Shown piece after piece: positions 1 through 8,435 of a stretch of 64,000 nt of DNA; the stretch's first letter is position 1; the number at the start of each line of letters is the position of its first letter. The notes under the pieces were generated by a model that was not told the DNA's origin, ran no database searches, and saw only the letters and a list, made by a program, of their open reading frames with translations. The position numbers were made by a program, and so were the translations under genes. The DNA is from Armatimonadia bacterium (GTDB taxonomy: Bacteria > Armatimonadota > Zipacnadia > Zipacnadales > JABUFB01): assembly GCA_039679385.1 (NCBI GenBank), contig JBDKVB010000097.1:25686-89685 (forward strand), given 5' to 3'.

Positions 1-493
1 CGTCACCTCCGCAGCCTCCTGGGAGTGACAGATACGCCACAGGCCACTCACGGCCTGACGACTGCGGTCGGACCTCTGTTTGCGCGGCGGTTGCCTTCAC
101 GAAACCTTCCGGTGACGGCACAGAAAAACTCAAGCTTTCATCAGTTTCACCTCTGTGCTATAATAAGCCACGTGTCATGGCGGCGGTCAGATCCTATACT
201 GGCCGATCAAGAGCATCGGATGTTCGCCCTTTGGTCCGTGGCGTCACAGCTTCCCGCAGCATCGTCACTGGGAGCGAACCTGTTCTGGGCGTGAGCGCCA
301 TGCTTCACTGAGGTTGCCCGAAGCGTACTCGGACCAGCAGCCACCTGCTATCTGCCAGGGGCGCGGTCCGAGGGCAAGGCAAGCCGCGAGCGAGTTGCGT
401 CGAATCGGGGCAAGCGCAGCGCAAGGCCCTCCTCCGCGCGACACAAGGGCCCCGAGGTCTCACGACGCCGACGAACACCGGGGTGAACGCCAA
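1..493. other. Upstream region without a convincing gene
   Basis: No coding sequence is convincing here. An 89-codon plus-strand reading frame (25-294) has no recognisable domain and no good ribosome binding site. The stretch holds a likely promoter at 137-164, which would give the histidine kinase at 494 a leader of about 320 bases. The bases 314-493 are open in the kinase frame but encode a low-complexity Arg/Ala/Pro-rich peptide unlike any kinase N-terminus, so I treat them as leader. Confidence 0.5.
137..164 (+). promoter_or_regulatory. Putative sigma-70 promoter upstream of the hybrid kinase
   Basis: A perfect -10 hexamer TATAAT lies at 159-164 and is preceded by TGC, giving an extended -10 (TGnTATAAT). 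A weak -35 (TTCATC, 137-142) sits 16 bases upstream. The local AT content is clearly above its surroundings. It faces the kinase gene at 494. Confidence 0.5.
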
Positions 494-2632
494 GTGCCTG
501 CGACCGCTGCCCAAGCCCATCGCGTACTCGCACTCCACGCCGAGGCAACGGCCCTGGAGGAGTACGACCTCGCACTGGGAGGTCGAACCCCATCGCAGGC
601 GGGCGTCCCGCCGGCGCCCCAGGGAGGCCCTGGGCCGACCGGTCCAGGTGCTGATCAGACTTGCCCTCTCAGCTTCGAGTTGAGCGCGTACCAGGACGCG
701 GCCGCAGCAGTCGAGGCCGTGCGTCATTCCCTCGCCGCCGACGATCCCTTCACCATCGCCTTTATCGACGCCCACCTGCCACCAGGTCTTGACGGGGTGC
801 GAGTGACGCGAGAGATCCTCGCTCTTGATCCCGAACTGACGGTCGTGCTGCTGACAGAGGGGTCTGTGGAGGGGCTCAACGACCTGGCGGGACAGCTCGG
901 AGCTACGAGTACTGTACTCTACGCGCGGAGGCCGCTGGCCGCTTGCGAGATCCGCCAATTCGCCGAGGTCATCTGTGCCCGCCGGCAGGAAGCCGCCGAT
1001 TCGCAGCGTGCCCAGACCCGGCTTGAGCGTCTTCTGGCTCGCCAGAAGGAGGAGCTGCAGCAGGTGACGGACCAGTTGCTGCGCGACCTCGCAGGGCTCA
1101 CCATGGCCGAGGCGGATCTGCGCGAGCGCGAGGAGTGTACCCGCGGGCTCCTGGAGCACATCCCCGGCGTGTCGATTCAGGGCTATGACGAGGACGGGAC
1201 GATCCGCTACTGGAACCGTGCCTGTGCCGACATCTTCGGCTACCCGGCGGCTGAGGCTCTCGGGCGCCACATCGATCATCTGGGGTTGCCCGAAGAGGTG
1301 ATGGAGAGCCATCGTGAGGCGCTGCGACTGGGCACCGGCGCTACGCACTCGGGTGCCCTCATGCCTGCGTACGAAGGCACCGTCCGTCGTGTTGACGGTC
1401 ACGCGACCGATGTATACACGATCCACACGGTCGTTGTGGCGCCGGGGAACAACGCGCAGGTATTCCGCATCGACCTTGACCTGACGGAGCGCAGACGTGC
1501 GGAGGAGGCCCTGCGACGCTCTGAGAAGCTGGCCGCCGTTGGGACTCTTGCTGCCGGCGTCGCCCACAACTTCAACAACCTCCTCGCGGTCATCATGGGC
1601 CACGCGCAACTGGCGCTACGGGAACCGCCGGGGACCGTGCAGACGAAACGTTTCACCTCGATTGAGCAGGCCTGTCGCCGCGGGGCCGAGTTGGTGCGTG
1701 GGCTGCACACCTATGCAGCCGGTGGCAGCACAGCGACGAGCCCCTTCGATCTCCGCGACCTGGTCGCTGAGGTGTTGCATTTCTCGCGACCGCTCTGGAA
1801 GGATGAGCCCGATCGGAAAGGACTACCCCTGGTGCTGCTGCACGACCTGCAGCCAACGGGCCAGGTGCGCGCCTCGGAGTCTGAGCTGGCGGATGGGCTG
1901 TTGTGCCTGCTCACGAATGCGGTGCAGGCCATGCCCGAGGGCGGCACCCTCACGATCCGGACCTGGGCGGAGGGGACACAGGCGTGCCTGTCGGTTTCCG
2001 ACACAGGCATCGGCATGTCACCAGGTACGCAGGCACGGATCTTCACGCCCTTCTTCACGACCAAAGGGCCGCGTTCTCACGGCCTGGGCCTGGCTGCTCT
2101 CCATGGACTGCTCTCCCGGCTAGACGGCACAATCGACGTGGACAGCCGCGAGGGTGCCGGTGCTACCTTCGTTGTCAGGATCCCGTGCATGACGGCCCCC
2201 GACACGCTGCAGGGAGACGACACAGGGGCTCTTGCCGAAGCCAGTCAGCAGCAGAGCGTCGTGCTCGTGGTGGACGATGACCTTGAAGTGGGGGTCGTAC
2301 TTTCCGGCATGATACAGGCTCTGGGACACAAGGCCTGCAGTGCAACCAGCGGCCAACAGGCCCTGTCCCTTCTGGCCACGCACAAGGTCGACCTGGTGAT
2401 CACGGATCTGGGGATGCCCGAGATGAACGGCTGGGACTTGGCCGCTCTGATCGCCAAGCACTACCCCGACACCCCAGTAGTCCTCTTGACTGGCTGGGGT
2501 GTCGAGTTCTCGGCTGATCAGACAGAGCCTTCGGGCGTGTGTGGGGTGCTGCGCAAGCCTCTGAGACTGGATGCCCTGCGCGAGGCTCTTGCGGGGCACA
2601 TCACAGCGCCGGTGGTCAGGCAGGAAGGCTGA
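494..2632 (+). CDS. Hybrid sensor histidine kinase: receiver-like domain, PAS, HisKA/HATPase, receiver
   Basis: Predicted soluble signalling protein of 712 residues with no membrane segment. Domains in order: an N-terminal receiver-like domain (about 9-140), a short coiled coil, a PAS domain (about 215-330), a HisKA domain with H-box AHNFNNLL (His near 357), a HATPase domain with N-box LLTNAVQAM, G1 DTGIGM and G2 GLGLAALHG, and a C-terminal receiver (about 588-705) with the DDD acidic triplet, a phospho-acceptor in ITDLGMP and the conserved Lys in LRKPL. The first receiver keeps the Asp in AFIDAHLPPG, but its acidic pair is replaced (RVLALHAE where RVLVVDD is usual). I chose GTG at 494 because the receiver fold begins eight residues later and GGGGTG lies upstream; TTG at 314 would add 60 residues of unlikely sequence. 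It overlaps the convergent esterase gene by 17 bases. No cognate regulator is adjacent. Confidence 0.85.
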   Translation: MPATAAQAHRVLALHAEATALEEYDLALGGRTPSQAGVPPAPQGGPGPTGPGADQTCPLSFELSAYQDAAAAVEAVRHSLAADDPFTIAFIDAHLPPGLDGVRVTREILALDPELTVVLLTEGSVEGLNDLAGQLGATSTVLYARRPLAACEIRQFAEVICARRQEAADSQRAQTRLERLLARQKEELQQVTDQLLRDLAGLTMAEADLREREECTRGLLEHIPGVSIQGYDEDGTIRYWNRACADIFGYPAAEALGRHIDHLGLPEEVMESHREALRLGTGATHSGALMPAYEGTVRRVDGHATDVYTIHTVVVAPGNNAQVFRIDLDLTERRRAEEALRRSEKLAAVGTLAAGVAHNFNNLLAVIMGHAQLALREPPGTVQTKRFTSIEQACRRGAELVRGLHTYAAGGSTATSPFDLRDLVAEVLHFSRPLWKDEPDRKGLPLVLLHDLQPTGQVRASESELADGLLCLLTNAVQAMPEGGTLTIRTWAEGTQACLSVSDTGIGMSPGTQARIFTPFFTTKGPRSHGLGLAALHGLLSRLDGTIDVDSREGAGATFVVRIPCMTAPDTLQGDDTGALAEASQQQSVVLVVDDDLEVGVVLSGMIQALGHKACSATSGQQALSLLATHKVDLVITDLGMPEMNGWDLAALIAKHYPDTPVVLLTGWGVEFSADQTEPSGVCGVLRKPLRLDALREALAGHITAPVVRQEG

Positions 2633-3329
2633 TCCCCAGGGCCTTGCAGTGGAAGGCGATGGCCTGCTGAACGTGCTCGTCCCAGTAGCCCCAGTTGTGG
2701 GTGCCTGGGAATTCCTCGTACTCGTGCGCGATGCCCAGCTTGGTCAGGTGGGCGTCGAAGTCACGGTTGTGCTGGATCAGGAAGTCCTCGGTGCCGCAGT
2801 CGAAGCGGATCGCCGGGGCCTTTGAGGCGTCCAGCTTCTCCGCCAGGACGAAGGGGCAATCCTCCTCCGACAGTGCCGTGTCGCCCTTCTTCACGAAGCC
2901 GTAGGCACCGCTGTGGCCCGCCACGCTGCAGAACATCTCCGGGTACTTCAGAGCCAGCTTCATCGAGCCGTAGCCGCCCATCGAGAGCCCACCGATCACC
3001 CGTCCCTTCCCCTCGGCGACGGTCGGCAGCCACTTGTCGACGAAGGGGATCAGGTCCTGGACCAGGGCGTCCTCGTACTTCGGCCCGTCGGGCATGTTGG
3101 AGTACCAGCAGCGGTCGCCGTCGGGCAGCACGACGATCAGGGGCAGAGAGCGTACATAGCGCTCGATGCTCGTCCAGCGCAGCCAGGCTGTGTAGTCGTC
3201 GGACAGCCCATGGAGCAGGTAGTAGACGGGGTAAGGTCCGGGTGCCTCCTGGCGGTCTGGAAGCAGCGCGTAGAAGGCGACTTCCTTCTGCAGCGCCTTG
3301 TTGTAGTAGTTCATGTGGGCCAAAGCCAT
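2616..3329 (-). CDS. Esterase of the esterase D / tributyrin esterase family (alpha/beta hydrolase)
   Basis: Cytoplasmic alpha/beta hydrolase of 237 residues, close to the usual length of bacterial esterase-D-like enzymes. The nucleophile elbow GLSMGG (Ser near 117), the acid in CGTEDF (near 180) and the base in GTHNW (near 210) make a complete Ser-Asp-His triad. YYLLHGLSDD near residue 37 is the usual oxyanion-side HG motif. Such enzymes hydrolyse short acyl esters, often acetyl groups on sugars, or S-formylglutathione; the exact substrate cannot be told. The ATG at 3329 has AGGGAGGA upstream. Its divergent neighbour is a secreted GH2 glycosidase, which fits carbohydrate de-esterification, but that is inference. 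Confidence 0.85.
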   Translation of the reverse strand: MALAHMNYYNKALQKEVAFYALLPDRQEAPGPYPVYYLLHGLSDDYTAWLRWTSIERYVRSLPLIVVLPDGDRCWYSNMPDGPKYEDALVQDLIPFVDKWLPTVAEGKGRVIGGLSMGGYGSMKLALKYPEMFCSVAGHSGAYGFVKKGDTALSEEDCPFVLAEKLDASKAPAIRFDCGTEDFLIQHNRDFDAHLTKLGIAHEYEEFPGTHNWGYWDEHVQQAIAFHCKALGISLPA

Positions 3330-3483
3330 GGTGTTCCTCCCTGTGCGACTGTCGGTCTAGGGCCACGATCTGTTCGCCCCGCTACGGCCACTCACCTCTT
3401 CCCCACGCCGGGAAGGACATGGACAGGTCGATGCTGAAGGAACACGCCATCTCAGATCGCCGAACCTGACGGGAGGGCCCAAG

Positions 3484-5760
3484 ATGCACAGAATCTCACG
3501 AGGCTGCCTGGCAGCCGTTCTCGCAGTAGTGGCGTCGACGGTCTGCATGGCTGGACCGGCGCCACGCCCCGAGCACCCAAGGCCGGATTTGCGCCGTGAC
3601 CTGTGGCTGAACCTCAACGGGACCTGGCAGTTCGAGGTCGACCAGGAGGCCACCGGCGAGCAGCGCGGTCTCATGACCGGCCACGACCTTGCCCGGACGA
3701 TCACGGTCCCCTTCTGCCCCGAGAGCAAGCTGTCCGGTGTCGCCAACACCGACTTCATGACTCAGGTATGGTACCGCCGCACCTTCGAGGTACCGGCCAA
3801 CATGGAGGGCAAGCGCCTACTCCTGAACTTCGGCGCAGTCGACTGGGAGGCCCGCGTCTGGCTCAACGGCGTGTATGTGGGGAGCCATCGTGGCGGCTAC
3901 ACACCCTTCCGCTTCGACGTGACGAAGCAGGCGAAGGAAGGCACTAACGAGCTGGTGCTCCAGGTCAAGGATGACACCCGGTCCGGGCTCCAGGCAACCG
4001 GCAAACAGTCGCACCGGCCGGAGAGCTATGGCTGCCTGTACACGCGCACCACGGGCATCTGGCAGACGGTCTGGCTGGAGGCGGCCGGTGACACCTGGGT
4101 GCAGAGCTTGACAGTGACCCCGGATGTGCAGGGACGCCGCGCGGTTGTTCAGGCCCAGATTGGTGGGCCCTCGACGGGTGCGACGGTTCGCGTTGCCGCC
4201 TATGACGCCGGTAAGGTCGTGGCGGAGGAGACGGTTCCGGCTGCCTGGCGCTCGACTCTCGCAGTCCTGCCAATCACACAGCCGAAGCTGTGGGAGCCCG
4301 GCTCGCCGAACCTGTATGACTTGCGCGTGACGATCGAGCGTGAGGGGAAAGTGGTGGACGAGGTCTGGGGCTACTTCGGCATGCGAACACTCCGAGTAGA
4401 GGGCAACCGGGTACTGCTCAATGACAAGCCGGTCTTCCAGCGTCTGGTGCTGGATCAGGGCTTCTACCCGGAGGGCATCTACACGGCCCCCACTGACGAC
4501 GCGCTGCGCGGCGACATCGAACTGTCGATGGCGGCCGGCTTCAACGGAGCGCGGCTGCACCAGAAGGTCTTCGAGCCCCGCCTGCTGTACTGGGCCGACC
4601 GACTCGGCTATCTCGTCTGGGGTGAATACCCGAGCTGGGGTGTCAATCTGGACGACCCGGCGGCCCTCACCCAGGTCATGGTCGAGTGGCAGGAAGTCCT
4701 CGCTCGCGATCGCAATCACCCCAGCATCGTCGGATGGTGCCCGCTCAACGAGACCGGCAGCAATGTGGGGGCAGCCAGGGCCCAGCAGCTCCTCGCCGTG
4801 ACGCAGTTGGTCGATCCGAGCCGGCCCTTCCTGGACACGAGTGGCTATGTCCACTTCGTCCCCGAGACCGACGTGTACGACTGCCACGACTACAACCAGA
4901 ATCCCGACGGCTTCCGCGCCCGGTACAGCCTGTTCTCGCTGACCGGTGCAAACGCCTGGAACAACCGGCCGGAGGATCCGCGCAGCGCCTACCGCGGCCA
5001 GCCCTACTTTGTCAGCGAGTACGGCGGAACACGCCTCCAGGCCGCCGGAGAGGGCCAGGAGAAGGCCTGGGGCTACGGTGCGGCCACCACCAGTACACAG
5101 GAGTTCCTGGTGCGCTACAAGGGCCTGACGGACGCCCTGCTGGACAACCCGAACATGTTTGGCTTCTGCTACACCCAGCTCACCGACATTGAGCAGGAGC
5201 AGAACGGCGTGTACTTCTACGACCGGCGGCCGAAGTACGACCCGGCCCTCCTCAAGGCGATCAACTCACGCCCCGCTGCCTACGAGACGCAGCCGCCACG
5301 ATTGGCGGAACTCCACCCACAGGTGCTACTGCCGACCTCGCAGCAGAAGCCGCAGACCTGGCGCTACACAATGGACAAGCCCGAGGGTGAATGGATGGCC
5401 GTGGCCTATGACGACCGCGTCTGGAAGACGGGCCCTGGTGGCTTCGGCACCACGACCACGCCTGGCGCCGTCGTGGGAACTGAGTGGAAGACGGAGGACC
5501 TGTGGCTGCGGCAGGAGTTCACGGTAGCGGACAACAAGATGACGCTTGGGCTACTGGAGATCCATCACGACGAGGACGCCGACGTCTACCTCAATGGCAA
5601 GCTGCTGGCGACCCTCACCGGGTTCACGACGGACTACGGGGTGGTTGAGGTAACGGAGGCACTTCGGAAGGCACTAGTTCCGGGCCGCAACGTGCTGGCC
5701 GTTCATTGCCATCAGACCGTTGGCGGACAGTTCCTTGACGCAGGGCTGAGTGTGCAGTAG
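3484..5760 (+). CDS. Secreted glycoside hydrolase family 2 protein
   Basis: 758-residue GH2 enzyme (beta-galactosidase/glucuronidase/mannosidase superfamily). A cleavable signal peptide is visible (hydrophobic core AAVLAVVAST, likely cut after CMAG). The N-terminal jelly-roll sugar-binding domain includes LNLNGTWQFEVD and RVWLNGVYVGSH, followed by an Ig-like domain and a TIM barrel. The likely acid/base Glu is in WCPLNETGS (about 422) and the nucleophile Glu in VSEYGG (about 511). The last 150 residues form another beta-sandwich, with DADVYLNGKLL resembling carbohydrate-binding modules. GGGAGG lies 7 bases before the ATG and a strong terminator follows. Substrate specificity cannot be fixed from sequence alone. 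Confidence 0.88.
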   Translation: MHRISRGCLAAVLAVVASTVCMAGPAPRPEHPRPDLRRDLWLNLNGTWQFEVDQEATGEQRGLMTGHDLARTITVPFCPESKLSGVANTDFMTQVWYRRTFEVPANMEGKRLLLNFGAVDWEARVWLNGVYVGSHRGGYTPFRFDVTKQAKEGTNELVLQVKDDTRSGLQATGKQSHRPESYGCLYTRTTGIWQTVWLEAAGDTWVQSLTVTPDVQGRRAVVQAQIGGPSTGATVRVAAYDAGKVVAEETVPAAWRSTLAVLPITQPKLWEPGSPNLYDLRVTIEREGKVVDEVWGYFGMRTLRVEGNRVLLNDKPVFQRLVLDQGFYPEGIYTAPTDDALRGDIELSMAAGFNGARLHQKVFEPRLLYWADRLGYLVWGEYPSWGVNLDDPAALTQVMVEWQEVLARDRNHPSIVGWCPLNETGSNVGAARAQQLLAVTQLVDPSRPFLDTSGYVHFVPETDVYDCHDYNQNPDGFRARYSLFSLTGANAWNNRPEDPRSAYRGQPYFVSEYGGTRLQAAGEGQEKAWGYGAATTSTQEFLVRYKGLTDALLDNPNMFGFCYTQLTDIEQEQNGVYFYDRRPKYDPALLKAINSRPAAYETQPPRLAELHPQVLLPTSQQKPQTWRYTMDKPEGEWMAVAYDDRVWKTGPGGFGTTTTPGAVVGTEWKTEDLWLRQEFTVADNKMTLGLLEIHHDEDADVYLNGKLLATLTGFTTDYGVVEVTEALRKALVPGRNVLAVHCHQTVGGQFLDAGLSVQ

Positions 5761-5785
5761 GCCGCTCAGTACGCACGAGAACACG

Positions 5786-5815
5786 AAACGACCGCCCAAA
5801 CAGGGCGGTCGTTTT
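5786..5815. terminator. Bidirectional intrinsic terminator
   Basis: A perfect 12-bp inverted repeat (5786-5797 with 5803-5814) flanks a 5-base loop AAACA and reads as A-tract, GC-rich stem, T-tract on both strands. It lies between the convergent GH2 gene and response regulator gene and can terminate both. Confidence 0.9.
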
Positions 5816-5863
5816 GCATACACGGGCAGCAAACCGAGGGAGTCTGGCTTCGGTTGAAAGGCT

Positions 5864-6280
5864 TCAGACTTCCCAGACGCTCTGGTCGTCGCCGCCGGCA
5901 GGCCCTTCGTCTAGGCTCTGGAAGATGCGCTCGACAAAGGTCAGCAACTCGCGGGGGTTGAAGGGCTTGGTCAGGTAGGAGCTAACCCCGGACTGCCATC
6001 CCTTGAAGACGTCGGCGTCCTGAGCTTTGGCCGTCAGCATGATGACCGGGATATCCGCCGTAGCCGGGTTTCCCTGGAGATCCTGCAGCACTTCGAAACC
6101 ATCTTTGCGCGGCATCATAACGTCCAGGACGATCATGTCAGGCTTCTCAGCCTTGACCTTCTCGAGCGCTTCGACGCCGTCATAGGCCGTGACCACATCA
6201 TAGCCGGCGCGCTGCAGGTTAACTTCGACTAGGCGGACGATGTGACGCTCGTCATCAACGACAAGGATCTTCCTCGCCAT
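5864..6280 (-). CDS. Single-domain response regulator (CheY-like)
   Basis: 138-residue stand-alone receiver with every key residue present: acidic pair D9/D10, phospho-acceptor D53 in VLDVMMP, T83 and K105 in LTKPF. There is no output domain, only a short acidic tail. Such proteins act as phospho-relay intermediates or bind a partner protein directly. AAGGAGG lies about 10 bases before the ATG and a consensus promoter lies at 6383-6411, so it is probably expressed on its own. It may serve the orphan hybrid kinase at 494-2632, but that is inference. Confidence 0.92.
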   Translation of the reverse strand: MARKILVVDDERHIVRLVEVNLQRAGYDVVTAYDGVEALEKVKAEKPDMIVLDVMMPRKDGFEVLQDLQGNPATADIPVIMLTAKAQDADVFKGWQSGVSSYLTKPFNPRELLTFVERIFQSLDEGPAGGDDQSVWEV

Positions 6281-6382
6281 TTTGCGGTACGGCCTCCTTG
6301 CGCGGGGGACACGGATGCATGCCAGACGCCCCGTGAGGCGCTACAGGGTCGGTTCAGGGCACTCTCCGACAGAAACGCGGCC

Positions 6383-6411
6383 ATTATAGCAGAGCCCCTG
6401 GAGAGTGTCAA
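6383..6411 (-). promoter_or_regulatory. Consensus sigma-70 promoter of the response regulator gene
   Basis: On the minus strand TTGACA (6406-6411) is separated by 17 bases from TATAAT (6383-6388), which also has an extended TGC before it. Both hexamers are perfect matches. The predicted start lies about 95 bases ahead of the response regulator ATG. Confidence 0.85.
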
Positions 6412-6503
6412 ACTCAGGGCTCCAGGAAAGCGGCAGAGAATCGCCGCCCTCAGGCCTGCCTGGCGCTTTCTGGAGAGGGACCTGTCGGCAACGACGACAA
6501 CGT

Positions 6504-7484
6504 CTAGAGCAGACGCTGCTGTCGCGGCGCGTTGTTACCGAGTGTAGCGCTGATAGACTGACTGTTGTGAATCCGATGAATTGCCTCGGCCAGAAGTGGT
6601 GCTACGCTCAACACCACAAGTTTGTCGAGTTGCTGCAGTTCCGGCGTCAAGGGGATGGTGTCGGTGACCACGATGGAGTCGAGAGCGTCGTCGCTGAGCT
6701 TCTCCATTGCAGGCCCAGACAGGATCGCGTGTGTCGCGGCACCATGAACCTCGACTGCACCCAGGTTGCGCAGGGCGCGAGCGCCGCCGGCGAGACTGCC
6801 GCCGGTGTCAATCATGTCATCGAGCATGATCGCGCGCTTGCCCTTGAGGTCGCCGATGATCTCCTGGACTTCGGAGATGTTCGGGCGCGGGCGACGCTTG
6901 GCAATGATGGCGATGGAAGCGTCGAGCTCGTCGGCCATGCGGTTGACCTCATCGAGCGCGCCCACGTCGGGAGCCACGATGACGGTGTCGTCACCGCCGA
7001 AGCCCCTACCGCGGAAGTACTCGGCCAGGATTCGGCGGGCCGGGAGATGATCAAGGGGAATGTCGAAGAAACCCTGGATCTGGTCGGTGTGGAGGTCGAT
7101 GGAGAGCAGGCGGCTTGCCCCTGCACCGGTGATGAGGTTCGCCACCAGCTTAGCAGTGATGGGCTCGCGGCCGCGCGACTTGCGATCCTGGCGCGCATAG
7201 CCATAGTAGGGCAAGACGGCGACGATGCGCTCGGCAGAGCCACGACGGAAGGCGTCCAGCATGACGAGCAACTCGACGAGATGCTCATTGACCGGGTGGC
7301 AGGTGGACTGGATGAGGAAGACATCGCTGCCACGGACGCTATCGTTGATCTTGACCTGAACCTCTCCGTCAGAGAAGCGGTCTACGACCATGTCCCCGAG
7401 GGGTTCGCCAAGGATCTCGCAAATGCTCTTCGCCAACTCGGGGTTGGCGTTGCCCGAGAAGATCTTCAGGGGTCCGTATTGCAC
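6504..7484 (-). CDS. prs: Ribose-phosphate pyrophosphokinase
   Basis: PRPP synthase makes 5-phosphoribosyl 1-diphosphate from ribose 5-phosphate and ATP for purine, pyrimidine, NAD, His and Trp synthesis. The 326-residue product has the N-terminal FSGNANPELA motif, FSDGEVQVKI, the flexible catalytic segment YYGYARQDRK, the allosteric/active-site region DLHTDQIQGFF and the PRPP loop LDDMIDTGGS. I place the start at GTG 7484 (product begins with QYGPLKIFSG), preceded by GAGGTG about 7 bases upstream. A longer in-frame start would run into tRNA-Gln. The last dozen residues extend slightly past the usual end. It is downstream of tRNA-Gln and ispE on the same strand. Confidence 0.95.
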   Translation of the reverse strand: MQYGPLKIFSGNANPELAKSICEILGEPLGDMVVDRFSDGEVQVKINDSVRGSDVFLIQSTCHPVNEHLVELLVMLDAFRRGSAERIVAVLPYYGYARQDRKSRGREPITAKLVANLITGAGASRLLSIDLHTDQIQGFFDIPLDHLPARRILAEYFRGRGFGGDDTVIVAPDVGALDEVNRMADELDASIAIIAKRRPRPNISEVQEIIGDLKGKRAIMLDDMIDTGGSLAGGARALRNLGAVEVHGAATHAILSGPAMEKLSDDALDSIVVTDTIPLTPELQQLDKLVVLSVAPLLAEAIHRIHNSQSISATLGNNAPRQQRLL

Positions 7485-7528
7485 AATAGTGCACCTCAGA
7501 TGTGACTTGCTGACTTCCCGAAAGGGGT

Positions 7529-7603
7529 TGGCTGGGGCGGAAGGATTCGAACCTTCGAATGCGGGATCCAAAGTCCCGTGCCTTACCGCTTGGCGACGCC
7601 CCA
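7529..7603 (-). tRNA. tRNA-Gln (anticodon UUG)
   Basis: 75-nt cloverleaf including an encoded CCA. The acceptor stem TGGGGCG/CGCCCCA pairs fully, the T-loop reads GGTTCGAATCC and the anticodon loop is CTTTGGA, giving UUG. The U-A first pair and this anticodon are typical of tRNA-Gln. It lies between the nucleotidyltransferase and prs genes on the same strand with no obvious promoter of its own, so it may be processed from the operon transcript. Confidence 0.95.
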
Positions 7604-7667
7604 GTGTTCAGAGGTCGTCCCGTCCCGCCTTCGCGGTAACGACGCCCCTCCCAGGACGCAGCCGCGC

Positions 7668-8435
7668 CTAGGTGGAACGCTGTGCCAGACATGCTTCTAC
7701 ACTCGCCAGGTGGGAGGGCTTGTCAACGTCGAAGCCGAGCTCGGGATACGGGCTGTAGACCACCAGCACCCTGGAGCCCAGCACCTTTTCGGCGCGAGCA
7801 GCAACTTCCGGAATGCCCAAACGCCCAAGCAGAAGACGCAAAAGGAAACCCCACCCCAACATCGAGCACAAGCGGAGTGGGTTCTTGCGTGCTGCGAAGG
7901 CTTCAGATAGGCGGTCTCCCTGGTGCTGCAGGAAGTCGCGGCTGAGCACCGCCACGTTTCCCCCGGTGACCTCTTCCTCCCGCAGGCGGATGAAGGTACG
8001 CTGGCCCCCTGGGAATACGCGTTCGCTATCCCCCCGACGCACCACAGGATAAACTATATGGGCGTCGCATTGCAAGGCTTGGCGGCAAAAATGGTCGAGG
8101 CCTTCTGAGGTCACCAGAGGCACGTCGCCGGTGACGACCAGGAGCCGCTCCGGCATGCCCAGAGCTTCGGCTCCGGTCATCAGCGTATCGATGAAGCCAG
8201 GCCCCTGAGCCTCGACTGCGCGCGGCCCAACATGCTTGAGAACCGGCGAGTCCTTGGCGCAGACTACCCGGACCTCGTCGACCGTCTCCGCACCGTCCAG
8301 GGCACCGAGAATCCGGTCGATGATCGGTTGACCGCCCACCGGGATCAGGGCTTTCGCCTCTGCCCCAGTGGCCTGGCGCAGCTTCGTGTCGATGCGACCG
8401 GCAGCAAGAACTGCGGCCGCGAGTTTTTCACTCAT
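7668..8435 (-). CDS. MobA-like nucleotidyltransferase family protein
   Basis: 255-residue GT-A-fold NTP transferase. The N-terminus has a variant nucleotide-binding signature (VLAAGRIDTKL instead of the canonical GxGTR), followed by KALIPVGGQPIID, where the Lys binds phosphate, and the metal-binding Asp in VTGDVPLVT. The family adds nucleotides to sugars, cofactors or phospholipid precursors; no sub-family can be assigned. Its ATG overlaps the ispE stop by 4 bases (ATGA), so the two are translationally coupled. Similar proteins lie beside ispE in some Firmicutes. It is unlikely to be IspD, because the IspD motifs are absent. Confidence 0.75.
   Translation of the reverse strand: MSEKLAAAVLAAGRIDTKLRQATGAEAKALIPVGGQPIIDRILGALDGAETVDEVRVVCAKDSPVLKHVGPRAVEAQGPGFIDTLMTGAEALGMPERLLVVTGDVPLVTSEGLDHFCRQALQCDAHIVYPVVRRGDSERVFPGGQRTFIRLREEEVTGGNVAVLSRDFLQHQGDRLSEAFAARKNPLRLCSMLGWGFLLRLLLGRLGIPEVAARAEKVLGSRVLVVYSPYPELGFDVDKPSHLASVEACLAQRST

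Noticed and set aside
25..294. 89-codon plus-strand frame at the window start
   Set aside because: No domain, no ribosome site, and it spans a likely promoter; treated as chance.
314..493. N-terminal extension of the hybrid kinase from TTG 314
   Set aside because: Encodes low-complexity sequence with no kinase similarity; GTG 494 fits the receiver start.
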